Origin: Maritimibacter fusiformis
GTDB taxonomy: Bacteria > Pseudomonadota > Alphaproteobacteria > Rhodobacterales > Rhodobacteraceae
DNA length: 64,000 nt
NCBI RefSeq assembly: GCF_008086115.1
Contig: NZ_VSIY01000005.1
Coordinates: 124,001-188,000 of the forward strand
Direction: 5' to 3'
A model generated the notes under the pieces. It did no database searches. It worked only from the letters and a program-made list of their open reading frames with translations, and was not told the DNA's origin. The position numbers and the translations under genes are program-made. Positions 36,277 through 43,297 of this stretch are shown one piece after another; position 1 is the first letter of the stretch; each line of letters opens with the position of its first letter.

Positions 36277-36969
36277 TCAGCGCATCGAGAACGTTCTCGA
36301 TGACATCCGGATCCGTATAACCGCGAGACGGTGCAGATAGTATTCGTGGAGGACCTCTGTGGAGATTTCTCCAGGTGAAATTTCCCGCTTGTAGAGGAAA
36401 TGGAAGAACGTCCCCGAGATCAGTTTCAGGTCATCTGGGCAATCGGACTCCGACAGCACATCGTAGATTTCGCGATAGATGCCGGTCACGTCCCGAATTC
36501 CGGACGGCCGATTTCGACCGCCATGAGAGTGAATAGCCGCCAGGATGTCGGATTTGTAGGTGCCGAAGCTGTTTTCGGTCAGGTCGAGGGTTGCAGCCGA
36601 CCAGCTGGACAATTTCTCGACCGCGCGTCGGCGATCCACGATTTCGATTTCGGCCACCCAGCCCGCGGCCTTCAGAAATGCTTTGAGGCGGGAGATGAAC
36701 ACACGGTTGCGGCTGTCGGATTTCTCATCCCCTGTCGGGCACGACAGGTCGCTCATCAGGCGCGAATAGGTCATCTGACCCGCCGGCGTCGGCAAATGGA
36801 TACCCATGACCTCGCCGAGCGCATCGAGAGTTTTCCTGTCCGACCGGATTCCGGGGATCTCGAGAATATCCTGCACAGCCCGCGGGTTCAGACCCGCCTG
36901 CAGGGCGAGCGCTCGCTTGCTGCTCCCGGACGCCCCGAGATACTCCCGGATTTGATCTTGAACCGTCAT
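36277..36969 (-). CDS. N-terminal part of a frameshifted tyrosine recombinase
   Basis: 230 residues starting MTVQDQIREYLGASGSSKRALALQAGLN, which reads like a helix-turn-helix or XRE-type segment, followed by a core-binding-like region (SFGTYKSDILAAIHSHGG, ISGTFFHFLYKREISPGEISTEVLHEYY). After LHRLAV at about 36330 the frame gives IRIRMSSRTFSMR and stops, while the -1 frame continues into the catalytic half. Together they would form a recombinase of about 535 residues with its stop at 35360. An HTH gene lies 28 bp upstream. Confidence 0.6.
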   Translation of the reverse strand: MTVQDQIREYLGASGSSKRALALQAGLNPRAVQDILEIPGIRSDRKTLDALGEVMGIHLPTPAGQMTYSRLMSDLSCPTGDEKSDSRNRVFISRLKAFLKAAGWVAEIEIVDRRRAVEKLSSWSAATLDLTENSFGTYKSDILAAIHSHGGRNRPSGIRDVTGIYREIYDVLSESDCPDDLKLISGTFFHFLYKREISPGEISTEVLHEYYLHRLAVIRIRMSSRTFSMR

Positions 36970-36997
36970 GTCTTCACTCCCGTGTCTGGCTCGGGGC

Positions 36998-37228
36998 TCA
37001 CTCGAGATCGAGATCCGCCCTCCGCACGGGGCGGATCCGATGCTCGAAGAGCGCCAGCCAATCGGGGTGCACGAGCCAGCTCTTGCCAGGTTTCGTGGCT
37101 TCCAGATGTACGGTCCCGCGTTCGGTCGGACACCCGTACACGATCCAATCCCGGATTGTCCGAGGGTGACGACGAAGCCGCGTCGCGACTTCTTTCGTTG
37201 TCAGGTATTTCTCTACGACTTCAGGCAT
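36998..37228 (-). CDS. Excisionase-like helix-turn-helix protein (76 residues)
   Basis: Starts MPEVVEKYLTTKEVATRLRR with GAGGAGGCC right before the ATG at 37228. The segment KYLTTKEVATRLRRHPRTIRDWI is a winged-helix/MerR-like DNA-binding motif as in excisionases, and KSWLVHPDWLALFEHR matches the usual C-terminal strand and helix. It is the first gene of the recombinase module on the minus strand (28 bp before the next start). It probably controls excision or transcription of the module. Confidence 0.75.
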   Translation of the reverse strand: MPEVVEKYLTTKEVATRLRRHPRTIRDWIVYGCPTERGTVHLEATKPGKSWLVHPDWLALFEHRIRPVRRADLDLE

Positions 37229-37345
37229 CACGGCCTCCTCATTGCAACAAGGAGGACCTACGCCCCGGCAGGACGGCACCAAAACGCGGACGCAGACTTT
37301 TCTGGCAGCTCGGTGAAAAACCGGTGATGAACGGCAGGAAGCAAT

Positions 37346-37389
37346 CTGCTAATTTTGCGATTTCCGGTGAAGGTTAGCCCGATTAGCAG
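37346..37389. repeat. 8-bp inverted repeat upstream of the recombinase module
   Basis: CTGCTAAT (37346-37353) and ATTAGCAG (37382-37389) are perfect inverted copies with a 28-bp spacer, located 118 bp before the HTH gene start and between it and vsr. They could be an operator or paired recombinase-binding sites. Confidence 0.4.
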
Positions 37390-37448
37390 CAATAACCATG
37401 CGTAGGTGCGTGCGCTATCATCCCATGGCGAGCACCGTTGAATGCCTC

Positions 37449-37889
37449 TCAACCGAACTCGCGATGCCGCCTGCCACTTTGAATGAAATCGATGACTTCT
37501 TCGATCAATGCTTGGTCCGCTTGCTTTCCGATAGCGCATTCCCAGACAATCGCAGTTCGCCAGCCCAATTGGTGAAGCTCCTCCAGGGTACGAGAGTCAC
37601 GAGCCACATTCGCGGAGAACTTCCCGCTCCAAAACTCCACATTGCTGGAAGGCATCGTGGCGTTGGGGCATCCTGCATGTCTATGCCAGTAGCATCCATG
37701 TACTTGAACTGCGACATTCCACTTGCGAAGAACTATGTCCGGAGACCCCGGCAATGATCGAACGTTCACACGATAGCGATATCCGGCGGCATGGAGCGCC
37801 TTCCTGAGAAGCATCTCGGGCTTGGTGTTCTTGCCGCGGATGCCAGACATCATCCGCGAGCGCGTCTTCTTGTCGACGATGTCTGTCAT
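37449..37889 (-). CDS. vsr: Very short patch repair (Vsr) DNA mismatch endonuclease
   Basis: Vsr nicks DNA 5' of T:G mismatches that arise when 5-methylcytosine deaminates, so it accompanies C5 methyltransferases. The 146-residue product matches the family in length and motifs: RSRMMSGIRGKNTKPE at the N-terminus, SLPGSPDIVL with the catalytic Asp (about residue 50), HGCYWHRHAGCPNA with the His and zinc ligands (about 63-76), FWSGKFSANVARD and LGWRTAIVWEC. The ATG at 37889 is chosen over an ATG at 37994 because the extra residues are unlike the family. It is divergent from the methyltransferase gene, 86 bp away. Confidence 0.9.
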   Translation of the reverse strand: MTDIVDKKTRSRMMSGIRGKNTKPEMLLRKALHAAGYRYRVNVRSLPGSPDIVLRKWNVAVQVHGCYWHRHAGCPNATMPSSNVEFWSGKFSANVARDSRTLEELHQLGWRTAIVWECAIGKQADQALIEEVIDFIQSGRRHREFG

Positions 37890-37975
37890 GACAGTGATAT
37901 GGCTCCAGATGGTAGATTTTCGACCTGTTTCCCGACGGCAAACCTGGTAGAACACCTCGAGTCCGGAGGTGTGGT

Positions 37976-40015
37976 TTGGCGAAGAAATATGCAATCATCG
38001 ATCTTTTTGCCGGGCCCGGAGGGCTGGGAGAAGGCTTTTCGCGTGCTGGTCAGAAAGCCGAGGCGAAAGCGCGCATCCACTTGTCGGTCGAGATGGAGCC
38101 CCATGCGGTTCAGACGTTGCGCCTTCGGTCGTTCCTTCGCAGTTTTGAGACTTTCCCTCGAGAGTATCATGATGCGCTCAATGCAGGCCGTGGTCTGCCA
38201 GACTGGACAGAGCTGTATCCGTCAAACTGGCAGCAAGCCAACGCTGAGGTGAGACAACGGGTGCTCGGCCAAGAGGGCGTTTTCGAGGAGCTTGCCGTCG
38301 AGTTGGACAGAGCGCGCGAGACCCATCACGGCGATACGATCCTGATCGGCGGCCCCCCATGCCAAGCCTATTCCCTCGCAGGGCGTTCCAGAAACAAGGG
38401 CAAGCAGGGATACGTGCCGGAGGATGACGACCGGCACTATCTCTATCGGGAATACGTGCGGATCCTGAACCGCCTCGAACCAAGCGTGTTCATCATGGAG
38501 AACGTCAAGGGAATGCTGTCGTCAAGGGTCGATGGCGGCGGCATCTTCAGTCGGGTGCTCGATGACCTCGAAGCCGCCGGCGAACATGGGTATCGCCTCT
38601 TGCCTCTTGCAACGACGCCGCCTGCCGACGGTGAAAGAGCGGATGGCCGCGATTTCCTGATCCGGGCAGAGCAACACGGCGTCCCGCAGGCTCGGCATCG
38701 CGTGATCGTGCTCGGGATCCGCAATGACATTCCGATCCCCGCAATCGATGCTCCGCTGCTCGGTGAACCACAGGCCCCCGTCACTGTTTCCGAAGCCATC
38801 GATGACCTCTGGCGCCTTCGCAGCGGCTTGAGTCGCAAAGACAGCGCGTCGGCCTGGCATGAGTCCGTGCGCGAACAAGCCGAGCGGATCGCGCGCGACA
38901 AGGCCATAGAACCCGATGTCCGCCACATCGCGCGTGATGTCGCAAAGGCAAACTCCCGGCCCGAGCTTCGGACAGCGCGCACGAGAGGTAACGGCGAATT
39001 CCTTCCGAACCACCTTCGCGACTGGCTAATGGACGACACGCTCGCCGTGACGCTTCACCACGAGACCCGGGGGCACATCCCCGCAGACTTGGGCCGATAT
39101 CTGTTCTCGGCGGCGTATTCCCGCGTTCATGACCGGGCGCCGAAGCTCTCGCAGTTTCCAGAATTCCTGCAGCCCGAGCATCGAAACCGCGGCTCGGGAG
39201 ACTTCGCGGACCGCTTCCGGACCCAGGTCGCGACGCGTCCATCGACGACAGTGACGAGCCATATATCCAAGGACGGGCACTATTTCATCCATCCTGACCC
39301 TGGCCAATGCCGCTCTCTCACCGTGCGAGAGGCTGCTCGGCTTCAGACCTTTCCCGACAACTACTTCTTCTGCGGTCCGCGGACCATGCAGTATCATCAG
39401 GTTGGGAACGCTGTGCCGAGGCGCAGCTCCATCGTCTCCACGCCCGCTTCGATCAGCTCATCCAGCCGGTCGTCGTCCAGCACATCGCGGATTTCGGGCG
39501 GGAGGGCGGCGCGAAGTTCGGCCATTTGCGCCTGCACCTCGTCGCGGAAGCCCGGCGTGGCGGCGTCGGCCCGCATCAGCGGGGACATGTCCTCGGCCGC
39601 CTCCGCGTCCGGTGCGCGGCCGACCGGGCGGAGCCTCACGCGGTCGACGAAGACGCCCGCCATGGCCTCCGCCGCCTCGCGCGCCTGCGCCTCCAGCATG
39701 CGCGGATCGCCCAGTTCGGCAGGGCTGCCCGCCGCCTCCAGCCGGGCCGCGATCATCACATCGCCCTCCGCCACCGCCTCGAGCGCCGCGCGCAGCCGCG
39801 CATCGCGCCCGGCCTGGTTCGCGACGCCCGCGAAGTCCACCGGCACACGGGCGAACCGCAGCAGTTCCAGCGGCACCTCACGCGCACGCACGCCGGCCAA
39901 GTCGACCTCCACCAGCGTGGCCGACCCGCCCTCCGTCTCGCGGATGCTGCGGCCCTGGGGGATGCCCGGCATGACGACGAGCTTACCCTCGGCTTCGTGC
40001 ACCGCGCGCTTGTGA
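37976..40015 (+). CDS. DNA (cytosine-5) methyltransferase with aberrant C-terminal tail
   Basis: Orphan C5 methyltransferase, presumably marking a short DNA sequence protected from mutation by the adjacent Vsr. The start is TTG at 37976 with GGAGGTGTGGT upstream, giving AKKYAIIDLFAGPGGLGEGF (motif I). Other motifs: GGPPCQAYS with the catalytic Cys (IV, about residue 125), MENVKG (VI), QARHR (VIII), VREAARLQTFPDNYFF (IX) and HQVGNAVP (X, about 475-482). Right after motif X, near 39420, the frame runs on for about 195 Ser/Arg-rich codons that are antisense to the SbcD-like gene. The normal final helix is lost, so activity is uncertain. Confidence 0.85.
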   Translation: MAKKYAIIDLFAGPGGLGEGFSRAGQKAEAKARIHLSVEMEPHAVQTLRLRSFLRSFETFPREYHDALNAGRGLPDWTELYPSNWQQANAEVRQRVLGQEGVFEELAVELDRARETHHGDTILIGGPPCQAYSLAGRSRNKGKQGYVPEDDDRHYLYREYVRILNRLEPSVFIMENVKGMLSSRVDGGGIFSRVLDDLEAAGEHGYRLLPLATTPPADGERADGRDFLIRAEQHGVPQARHRVIVLGIRNDIPIPAIDAPLLGEPQAPVTVSEAIDDLWRLRSGLSRKDSASAWHESVREQAERIARDKAIEPDVRHIARDVAKANSRPELRTARTRGNGEFLPNHLRDWLMDDTLAVTLHHETRGHIPADLGRYLFSAAYSRVHDRAPKLSQFPEFLQPEHRNRGSGDFADRFRTQVATRPSTTVTSHISKDGHYFIHPDPGQCRSLTVREAARLQTFPDNYFFCGPRTMQYHQVGNAVPRRSSIVSTPASISSSSRSSSSTSRISGGRAARSSAICACTSSRKPGVAASARISGDMSSAASASGARPTGRSLTRSTKTPAMASAASRACASSMRGSPSSAGLPAASSRAAIITSPSATASSAARSRASRPAWFATPAKSTGTRANRSSSSGTSRARTPAKSTSTSVADPPSVSRMLRPWGMPGMTTSLPSASCTARL

Positions 40016-40587
40016 ATGTGGCCGAGCGCCCAGTAGTCGAAGCCGTGGCCGACCAAGTCCACCAGCGCGCAGGGCGCGTAGGGGTCGTGGCCCGGCGCAC
40101 CGTCGAGAGAGGTGTGCATCAGCCCGATATTCCAGCGCCCCGGTTCGGGACGCGGGTAGCGCGGCAGCAAGCTTTCGGCCATGTGCGCGGCGGTGAAGCC
40201 CATGCCGTGCACTGACGCTTCGCCGACGCGGAAAGTGGGTGAATCCGGCGTTAGCACCGTCAGCGCGTCGGAGACGGGACCGTAGCGGTCGAGGTCGAGC
40301 AGCGCGTCGTGGTTGCCCTGGATCAGCACGGCCGGAATGCTGGCGCGGGCCAAGCGCGCGAGTTCCGCGGCCAGCGCGGCCCGGCTCGCCACGTCGCCAA
40401 CGCCGCTGTCGAAGGTGTCCCCAGCGAAGAGCACGGCATCCACGCCTTCGGCCACGGCCACATCGACGAGCCGCGCCAGCACCTGCCGCGACGCCGCACG
40501 CAGGCCCTCGCCCATGGCGCTGTCGCGCGCCGCCTGCGTCCTGAGTGGCGAGTCGAGATGGAGGTCCGCCACGTGTAGGAACTTCAT
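39397..40587 (-). CDS. SbcD/Mre11-like DNA repair exonuclease
   Basis: Metallophosphoesterase nuclease of the Mre11/SbcD/YhaO type, which normally works with an SbcC/Rad50-like ATPase encoded directly downstream. Motifs are complete: HVADLHLDSP (residues 4-13), FAGDTFDSG (about 48-56), QGNHDALLD (about 83-91) and GHIHK (about 180-184). The start at 40587 is preceded by AAAGGATAAAGGC; an ATG at 40623 is less likely. The C-terminus reads ..ETMELRLGTAFPT and ends inside the methyltransferase motif X codons, so the tail and the expected downstream ATPase gene were probably lost at the junction near 39415. Confidence 0.85.
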   Translation of the reverse strand: MKFLHVADLHLDSPLRTQAARDSAMGEGLRAASRQVLARLVDVAVAEGVDAVLFAGDTFDSGVGDVASRAALAAELARLARASIPAVLIQGNHDALLDLDRYGPVSDALTVLTPDSPTFRVGEASVHGMGFTAAHMAESLLPRYPRPEPGRWNIGLMHTSLDGAPGHDPYAPCALVDLVGHGFDYWALGHIHKRAVHEAEGKLVVMPGIPQGRSIRETEGGSATLVEVDLAGVRAREVPLELLRFARVPVDFAGVANQAGRDARLRAALEAVAEGDVMIAARLEAAGSPAELGDPRMLEAQAREAAEAMAGVFVDRVRLRPVGRAPDAEAAEDMSPLMRADAATPGFRDEVQAQMAELRAALPPEIRDVLDDDRLDELIEAGVETMELRLGTAFPT

Positions 40588-40740
40588 GCCTTTATCCTTT
40601 CGTTTCGCGGCTCCGACACGCATTCGGGCACTCTCCGTGTGAATTTCAATGCCGTCTGCCCGCGGCGAGCCAACGATTCGTTGACAGGTTCATCGAAACA
40701 GAAAAGGATGTCAAAATCTGTCACCCACCCGGAACTGCCG

Positions 40741-41739
40741 ATGTCCTACACCAAGGCCGCCGATCTGCTTCGCCTCGCCGACATGGCCACCGCACGTTTC
40801 GACGGCGTGTCCCTGCAGGAGATCACCGAGGAATTCGGATGCGACCACCGCACGGCGCAGCGCATGGCCCGCGCCTTCGAAGCTGCCTTTCCGCAGGTCG
40901 AGGTGAAGGACGACGAGGATCGCCGCCGACGCTGGCGCCTCCCTCGATCCGACCCGCGCTGGCTCCAAGCGCAAGGGCTCCGCGACAGCGAACTCGCCGC
41001 ACTCGACATGGCGGCCCAGCGCGCCGAGCGCGATGGCGCGCCGGACGAGGCCAAGCACCTCTGCGCTCTTCGGGACCGGTTGCTCGCCGCAATGCCATCT
41101 TCTCTGGCTCGCCGGACCGAGGCCGACGCCGAGGCATTGCTCGAAGCGCAGGGGTTCGCTTCACGCCCGGGGCCTCGCATCGTAGCGGACGCGAGTCTGC
41201 TCGGCGTGTTGACCGAGGCGATGCGCGCGCCTTGGAGGCTCAGGGTCTCTTACCGTGGTGCACGGGACGACCGGCCGAGGGAACGGCTCATCGAGCCCCA
41301 CGGACTTCTTCTGGGCACCCGCCGCTATCTCGTGGCGCGCCCCGCGGACGGTGATGGCACGATGCGCCGCTTCCGCCTCGATCGGATCGAGACTGCAGAG
41401 ATCGCAGCAGAGAGCTTCCGTCGCGATCTCGACTTCGATCTCGCCGCATATGCCTCCCGCGCCTTCGGGCCCTATTACGTTGACGACGAATACGGCCCCG
41501 TTACTTGGCGTTTCTCCCCGGATGCGACAGCGACGGCTCGGCAGTTTGTCTTCCATCCCGACCAATCGATGACCGAAGAGCCAGACGGCTCTCTAATCGT
41601 TCGATTTGAGGCCTCCGGGCACTTAGAAATGGCTTGGCATCTTTACATGTGGGGTAACCGGGTAGAGGTCTTGGAACCTGCGACCTTGCGGGAAATGGTG
41701 CACCACCACCGGCGTGCGGATTTCCCAGTTTTGCCTTGA
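40741..41739 (+). CDS. WYL domain-containing transcriptional regulator
   Basis: DeoR/HTH-type N-terminus (MSYTKAADLLRLADMATARFDGVSLQEITEEFGCDHRTAQRMARA, residues 1-45) followed by a WYL ligand-sensing domain (about residues 165-235; LRVSYRGARDDRPRERLIEPHGLLLGTRRYLVAR) and a C-terminal WCX-like domain. 332 residues from ATG 40741, which has GGAACTG upstream; an ATG at 40708 is the alternative. It is divergent from the SbcD-like gene. WYL regulators often control defence or DNA-damage genes and sense nucleic acids or nucleotides, so regulation of the nuclease is likely but inferred. Confidence 0.87.
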   Translation: MSYTKAADLLRLADMATARFDGVSLQEITEEFGCDHRTAQRMARAFEAAFPQVEVKDDEDRRRRWRLPRSDPRWLQAQGLRDSELAALDMAAQRAERDGAPDEAKHLCALRDRLLAAMPSSLARRTEADAEALLEAQGFASRPGPRIVADASLLGVLTEAMRAPWRLRVSYRGARDDRPRERLIEPHGLLLGTRRYLVARPADGDGTMRRFRLDRIETAEIAAESFRRDLDFDLAAYASRAFGPYYVDDEYGPVTWRFSPDATATARQFVFHPDQSMTEEPDGSLIVRFEASGHLEMAWHLYMWGNRVEVLEPATLREMVHHHRRADFPVLP

Positions 41740-41864
41740 CCCGACTTTCCTGCACCATGATTCAACGAACAGAAATCAAATGCCCTCGGCGCAACCAAAG
41801 ACGATGCCAGCCAGTCGGCTGGTCAGCACATCTGCAGCTTGCGTGACAACGTGCTACGAAACTG

Positions 41865-41996
41865 CTACGAGCGCTTCAGAGCCACGGCAAACCGCCGATT
41901 TTGAATGATTTTTTCAGGGTAGGTCCGATCCATCATGGGAGCGACGGACAGGCGGGATGCCTTGCAAGCCCTGGTTTTCATATTCCTGTCCGTCAT
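41865..41996 (-). pseudogene. dusA: Displaced native 5' end of dusA
   Basis: From ATG 41996 (GGACAGG upstream) the frame reads MTDRNMKTRACKASRLSVAPMMDRTYP and then diverges into island sequence, stopping at TAG 41865. RLSVAPMMD is identical to the DusA core in the intact gene at 30434-31432. This is the chromosomal N-terminus cut away by the island and shows the original dusA lay just downstream of the mnh operon. Confidence 0.85.
41922..41948. other. attR: right direct repeat of the dusA island
   Basis: Partner of 31361-31387 with three mismatches and the same 12-bp core ATCCATCATGGG. On the minus strand it encodes SVAPMMDRT, differing from DusA by Trp to Arg caused by one of the mismatches. 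Confidence 0.85.
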
Positions 41997-42125
41997 TTGG
42001 CAACCTGTCCTCAAACCCGCGTCTGGCGGTGGTTCACCGCGCATGTGGTGGCTCCAACCTCGTCTTGAAACCCCACCGGCACGGCAGCGGGCCGATGAGA
42101 CCCCGGGACGGATCGCGCGCTGTCG

Positions 42126-42515
42126 CTAGCGCGGGTCCGGCTGCTCACTGAGCGTGTCGTCGTCCGACACGTTCAACGTCGCCCATTCCCCGTCCCCCGG
42201 CGGTGAAGGCGGAGTATCGCAGGAGCGAAGGTGGATATTCACCTTGGCAATGAAATGCGCCGATATGGGGGCCGTCAGGAAAAGAAACCCCATGATGAGA
42301 GTTTCGTGAAACGACCCCTCGGACAGCACGAACGAATGGATCATCGACGCCAGCAGCAATGCACCGATTCCCATTGTGCCCACCTTGGTCGGCGCATGCA
42401 GGCGGATCATCGGATCGTTGAACTTCAACAGGCCGATCACCCCGACCGCCACGAAGAACGACCCGATGAGCAGCAGGAACGCAATGGCATATGTTCCGAT
42501 GATTTCCCCGGTCAT
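42126..42515 (-). CDS. mnhG: Na+/H+ antiporter subunit G (MnhG)
   Basis: Small membrane subunit of the Mrp-type multi-subunit cation/proton antiporter. 129 residues with three hydrophobic segments and the family core GVIGLLKFNDPMIRLHAPTKVGTMGI (about residues 25-50). A polar, acidic C-terminal tail of about 30 residues follows. It is the last gene of the operon and overlaps mnhF by 4 bp. Confidence 0.93.
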   Translation of the reverse strand: MTGEIIGTYAIAFLLLIGSFFVAVGVIGLLKFNDPMIRLHAPTKVGTMGIGALLLASMIHSFVLSEGSFHETLIMGFLFLTAPISAHFIAKVNIHLRSCDTPPSPPGDGEWATLNVSDDDTLSEQPDPR

Positions 42516-42799
42516 TCGATGATGTCCCCCCGCAACAGGAACCGCGCCAACGCCACGGTGGACACGAAACCCAGCATCGCGATCAGCAGCGACACCTCGA
42601 AATAAATCTGCACGCCCTGGTAGACGCCCAGCAGGATCACCAGACCCAGCGCGTTGACCACCATCGTGTCCAGCGCCAGAATCCGGTCGCCGGGGCTGGG
42701 TCCGATCAGCAGGCGGACCATAGACAGCAACTGCCCCAGCGCCAGTGTCGCAAAGGCGATCTTCAGGGCGATATCCATCAGTTCGGTTGCGGCTGTCAT
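42512..42799 (-). CDS. mnhF: Na+/H+ antiporter subunit F (MnhF)
   Basis: 95-residue subunit with three membrane helices; the family core VRLLIGPSPGDRILALDTMVVNA (about residues 28-50) is clear. Overlaps mnhG (4 bp) and mnhE (4 bp), as expected for co-translated subunits of the Mrp complex. Confidence 0.94.
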   Translation of the reverse strand: MTAATELMDIALKIAFATLALGQLLSMVRLLIGPSPGDRILALDTMVVNALGLVILLGVYQGVQIYFEVSLLIAMLGFVSTVALARFLLRGDIIE

Positions 42800-43296
42800 C
42801 GGAAAATCTCCTTCAGGCGGCGCTCGTAGCGGTTCTTGATGCCGTCCACGATCCCGTCCGGGTCATCGGTATGCAGGACATGCACCAGCAGGCTGTGCCC
42901 CGATTCCGAGAAGTCGGACGAGACCGTGCCGGGCGTCAGGGTGATCGTGCCGGCCAGCACGGTGATGGCTTCCGGCTGTCTCAGGTCGAGCGGAACCACG
43001 ACCCAGGCCGGTTTCAGTTTTGCGTTCGGCACCGTCAGGACGATCCACGCGACCTGAACGTTGGCCACCATGATGTCCCAGATCACGATGAAGCCGTAGC
43101 TGATCATCCTGGGAATATGAATGCCTTCGGGCGTATCCGGCCACCAGATCGACGTCATGCGCGGAATGACGATGCCCAGAAGAACGCCGAAGACGACCAT
43201 CCCCGCGGATATCTCGTTTTGCAGCACGGTCCAGATAACCGCCAGCAGGATGGACAGATACGGATGCGGCAACAGCCATTTGAACGCACGCGCCAT
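42796..43296 (-). CDS. mnhE: Na+/H+ antiporter subunit E (MnhE)
   Basis: 166-residue subunit. Two N-terminal hydrophobic segments (HPYLSILLAVIWTVL and ISAGMVVFGVLLGIVIP) and the conserved region VPLDLRQPEAITVLAGTITLTPGTVSSDF (about residues 99-127) are typical. It starts one base after the mnhD stop and overlaps mnhF. Confidence 0.94.
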   Translation of the reverse strand: MARAFKWLLPHPYLSILLAVIWTVLQNEISAGMVVFGVLLGIVIPRMTSIWWPDTPEGIHIPRMISYGFIVIWDIMVANVQVAWIVLTVPNAKLKPAWVVVPLDLRQPEAITVLAGTITLTPGTVSSDFSESGHSLLVHVLHTDDPDGIVDGIKNRYERRLKEIFR

Positions 43297-43297
43297 G

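Larger units (their letters stand above)
31361..41948. mobile_element. Genomic island integrated in the 5' end of dusA
   Basis: About 10.6 kb bounded by a 27-bp imperfect direct repeat (31361-31387 and 41922-41948, 24 of 27 identical, 12-bp perfect core ATCCATCATGGG). The repeat falls in the dusA codons for SVAPMMDWT. dusA to the left is intact with a new N-terminus; the original 5' end sits to the right. Contents are a truncated integrase, three small unknown genes, a two-recombinase module, vsr, a C5 methyltransferase, an SbcD-like gene and a WYL regulator. Integration at the 5' end of dusA is a known strategy of islands and prophages carrying dusA-associated integrases. No phage structural genes or conjugation genes are seen. 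Confidence 0.88.
41740..42125. other. Right end of the island and downstream gap
   Basis: 386 bp with no complete gene. It holds two TGCTACG direct repeats (41852-41858 and 41863-41869, 11 bp apart), the right attachment repeat (41922-41948), the dusA 5' remnant (41996-41865, minus) and about 130 bp of spacer before the mnhG stop. The TGCTACG copies match the inverted pair at the left end of the island and may be integrase arm-type sites. Confidence 0.6.

Noticed and set aside
36277-36340. Programmed -1 ribosomal frameshift in the recombinase
   Set aside because: No X XXY YYZ slippery heptamer is present in the overlap, so a mutation or sequencing error is the simpler reading.
31361-41948. 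Prophage
   Set aside because: No capsid, portal, terminase, tail or lysis genes are visible in the island; only integrase-type and DNA-metabolism genes.
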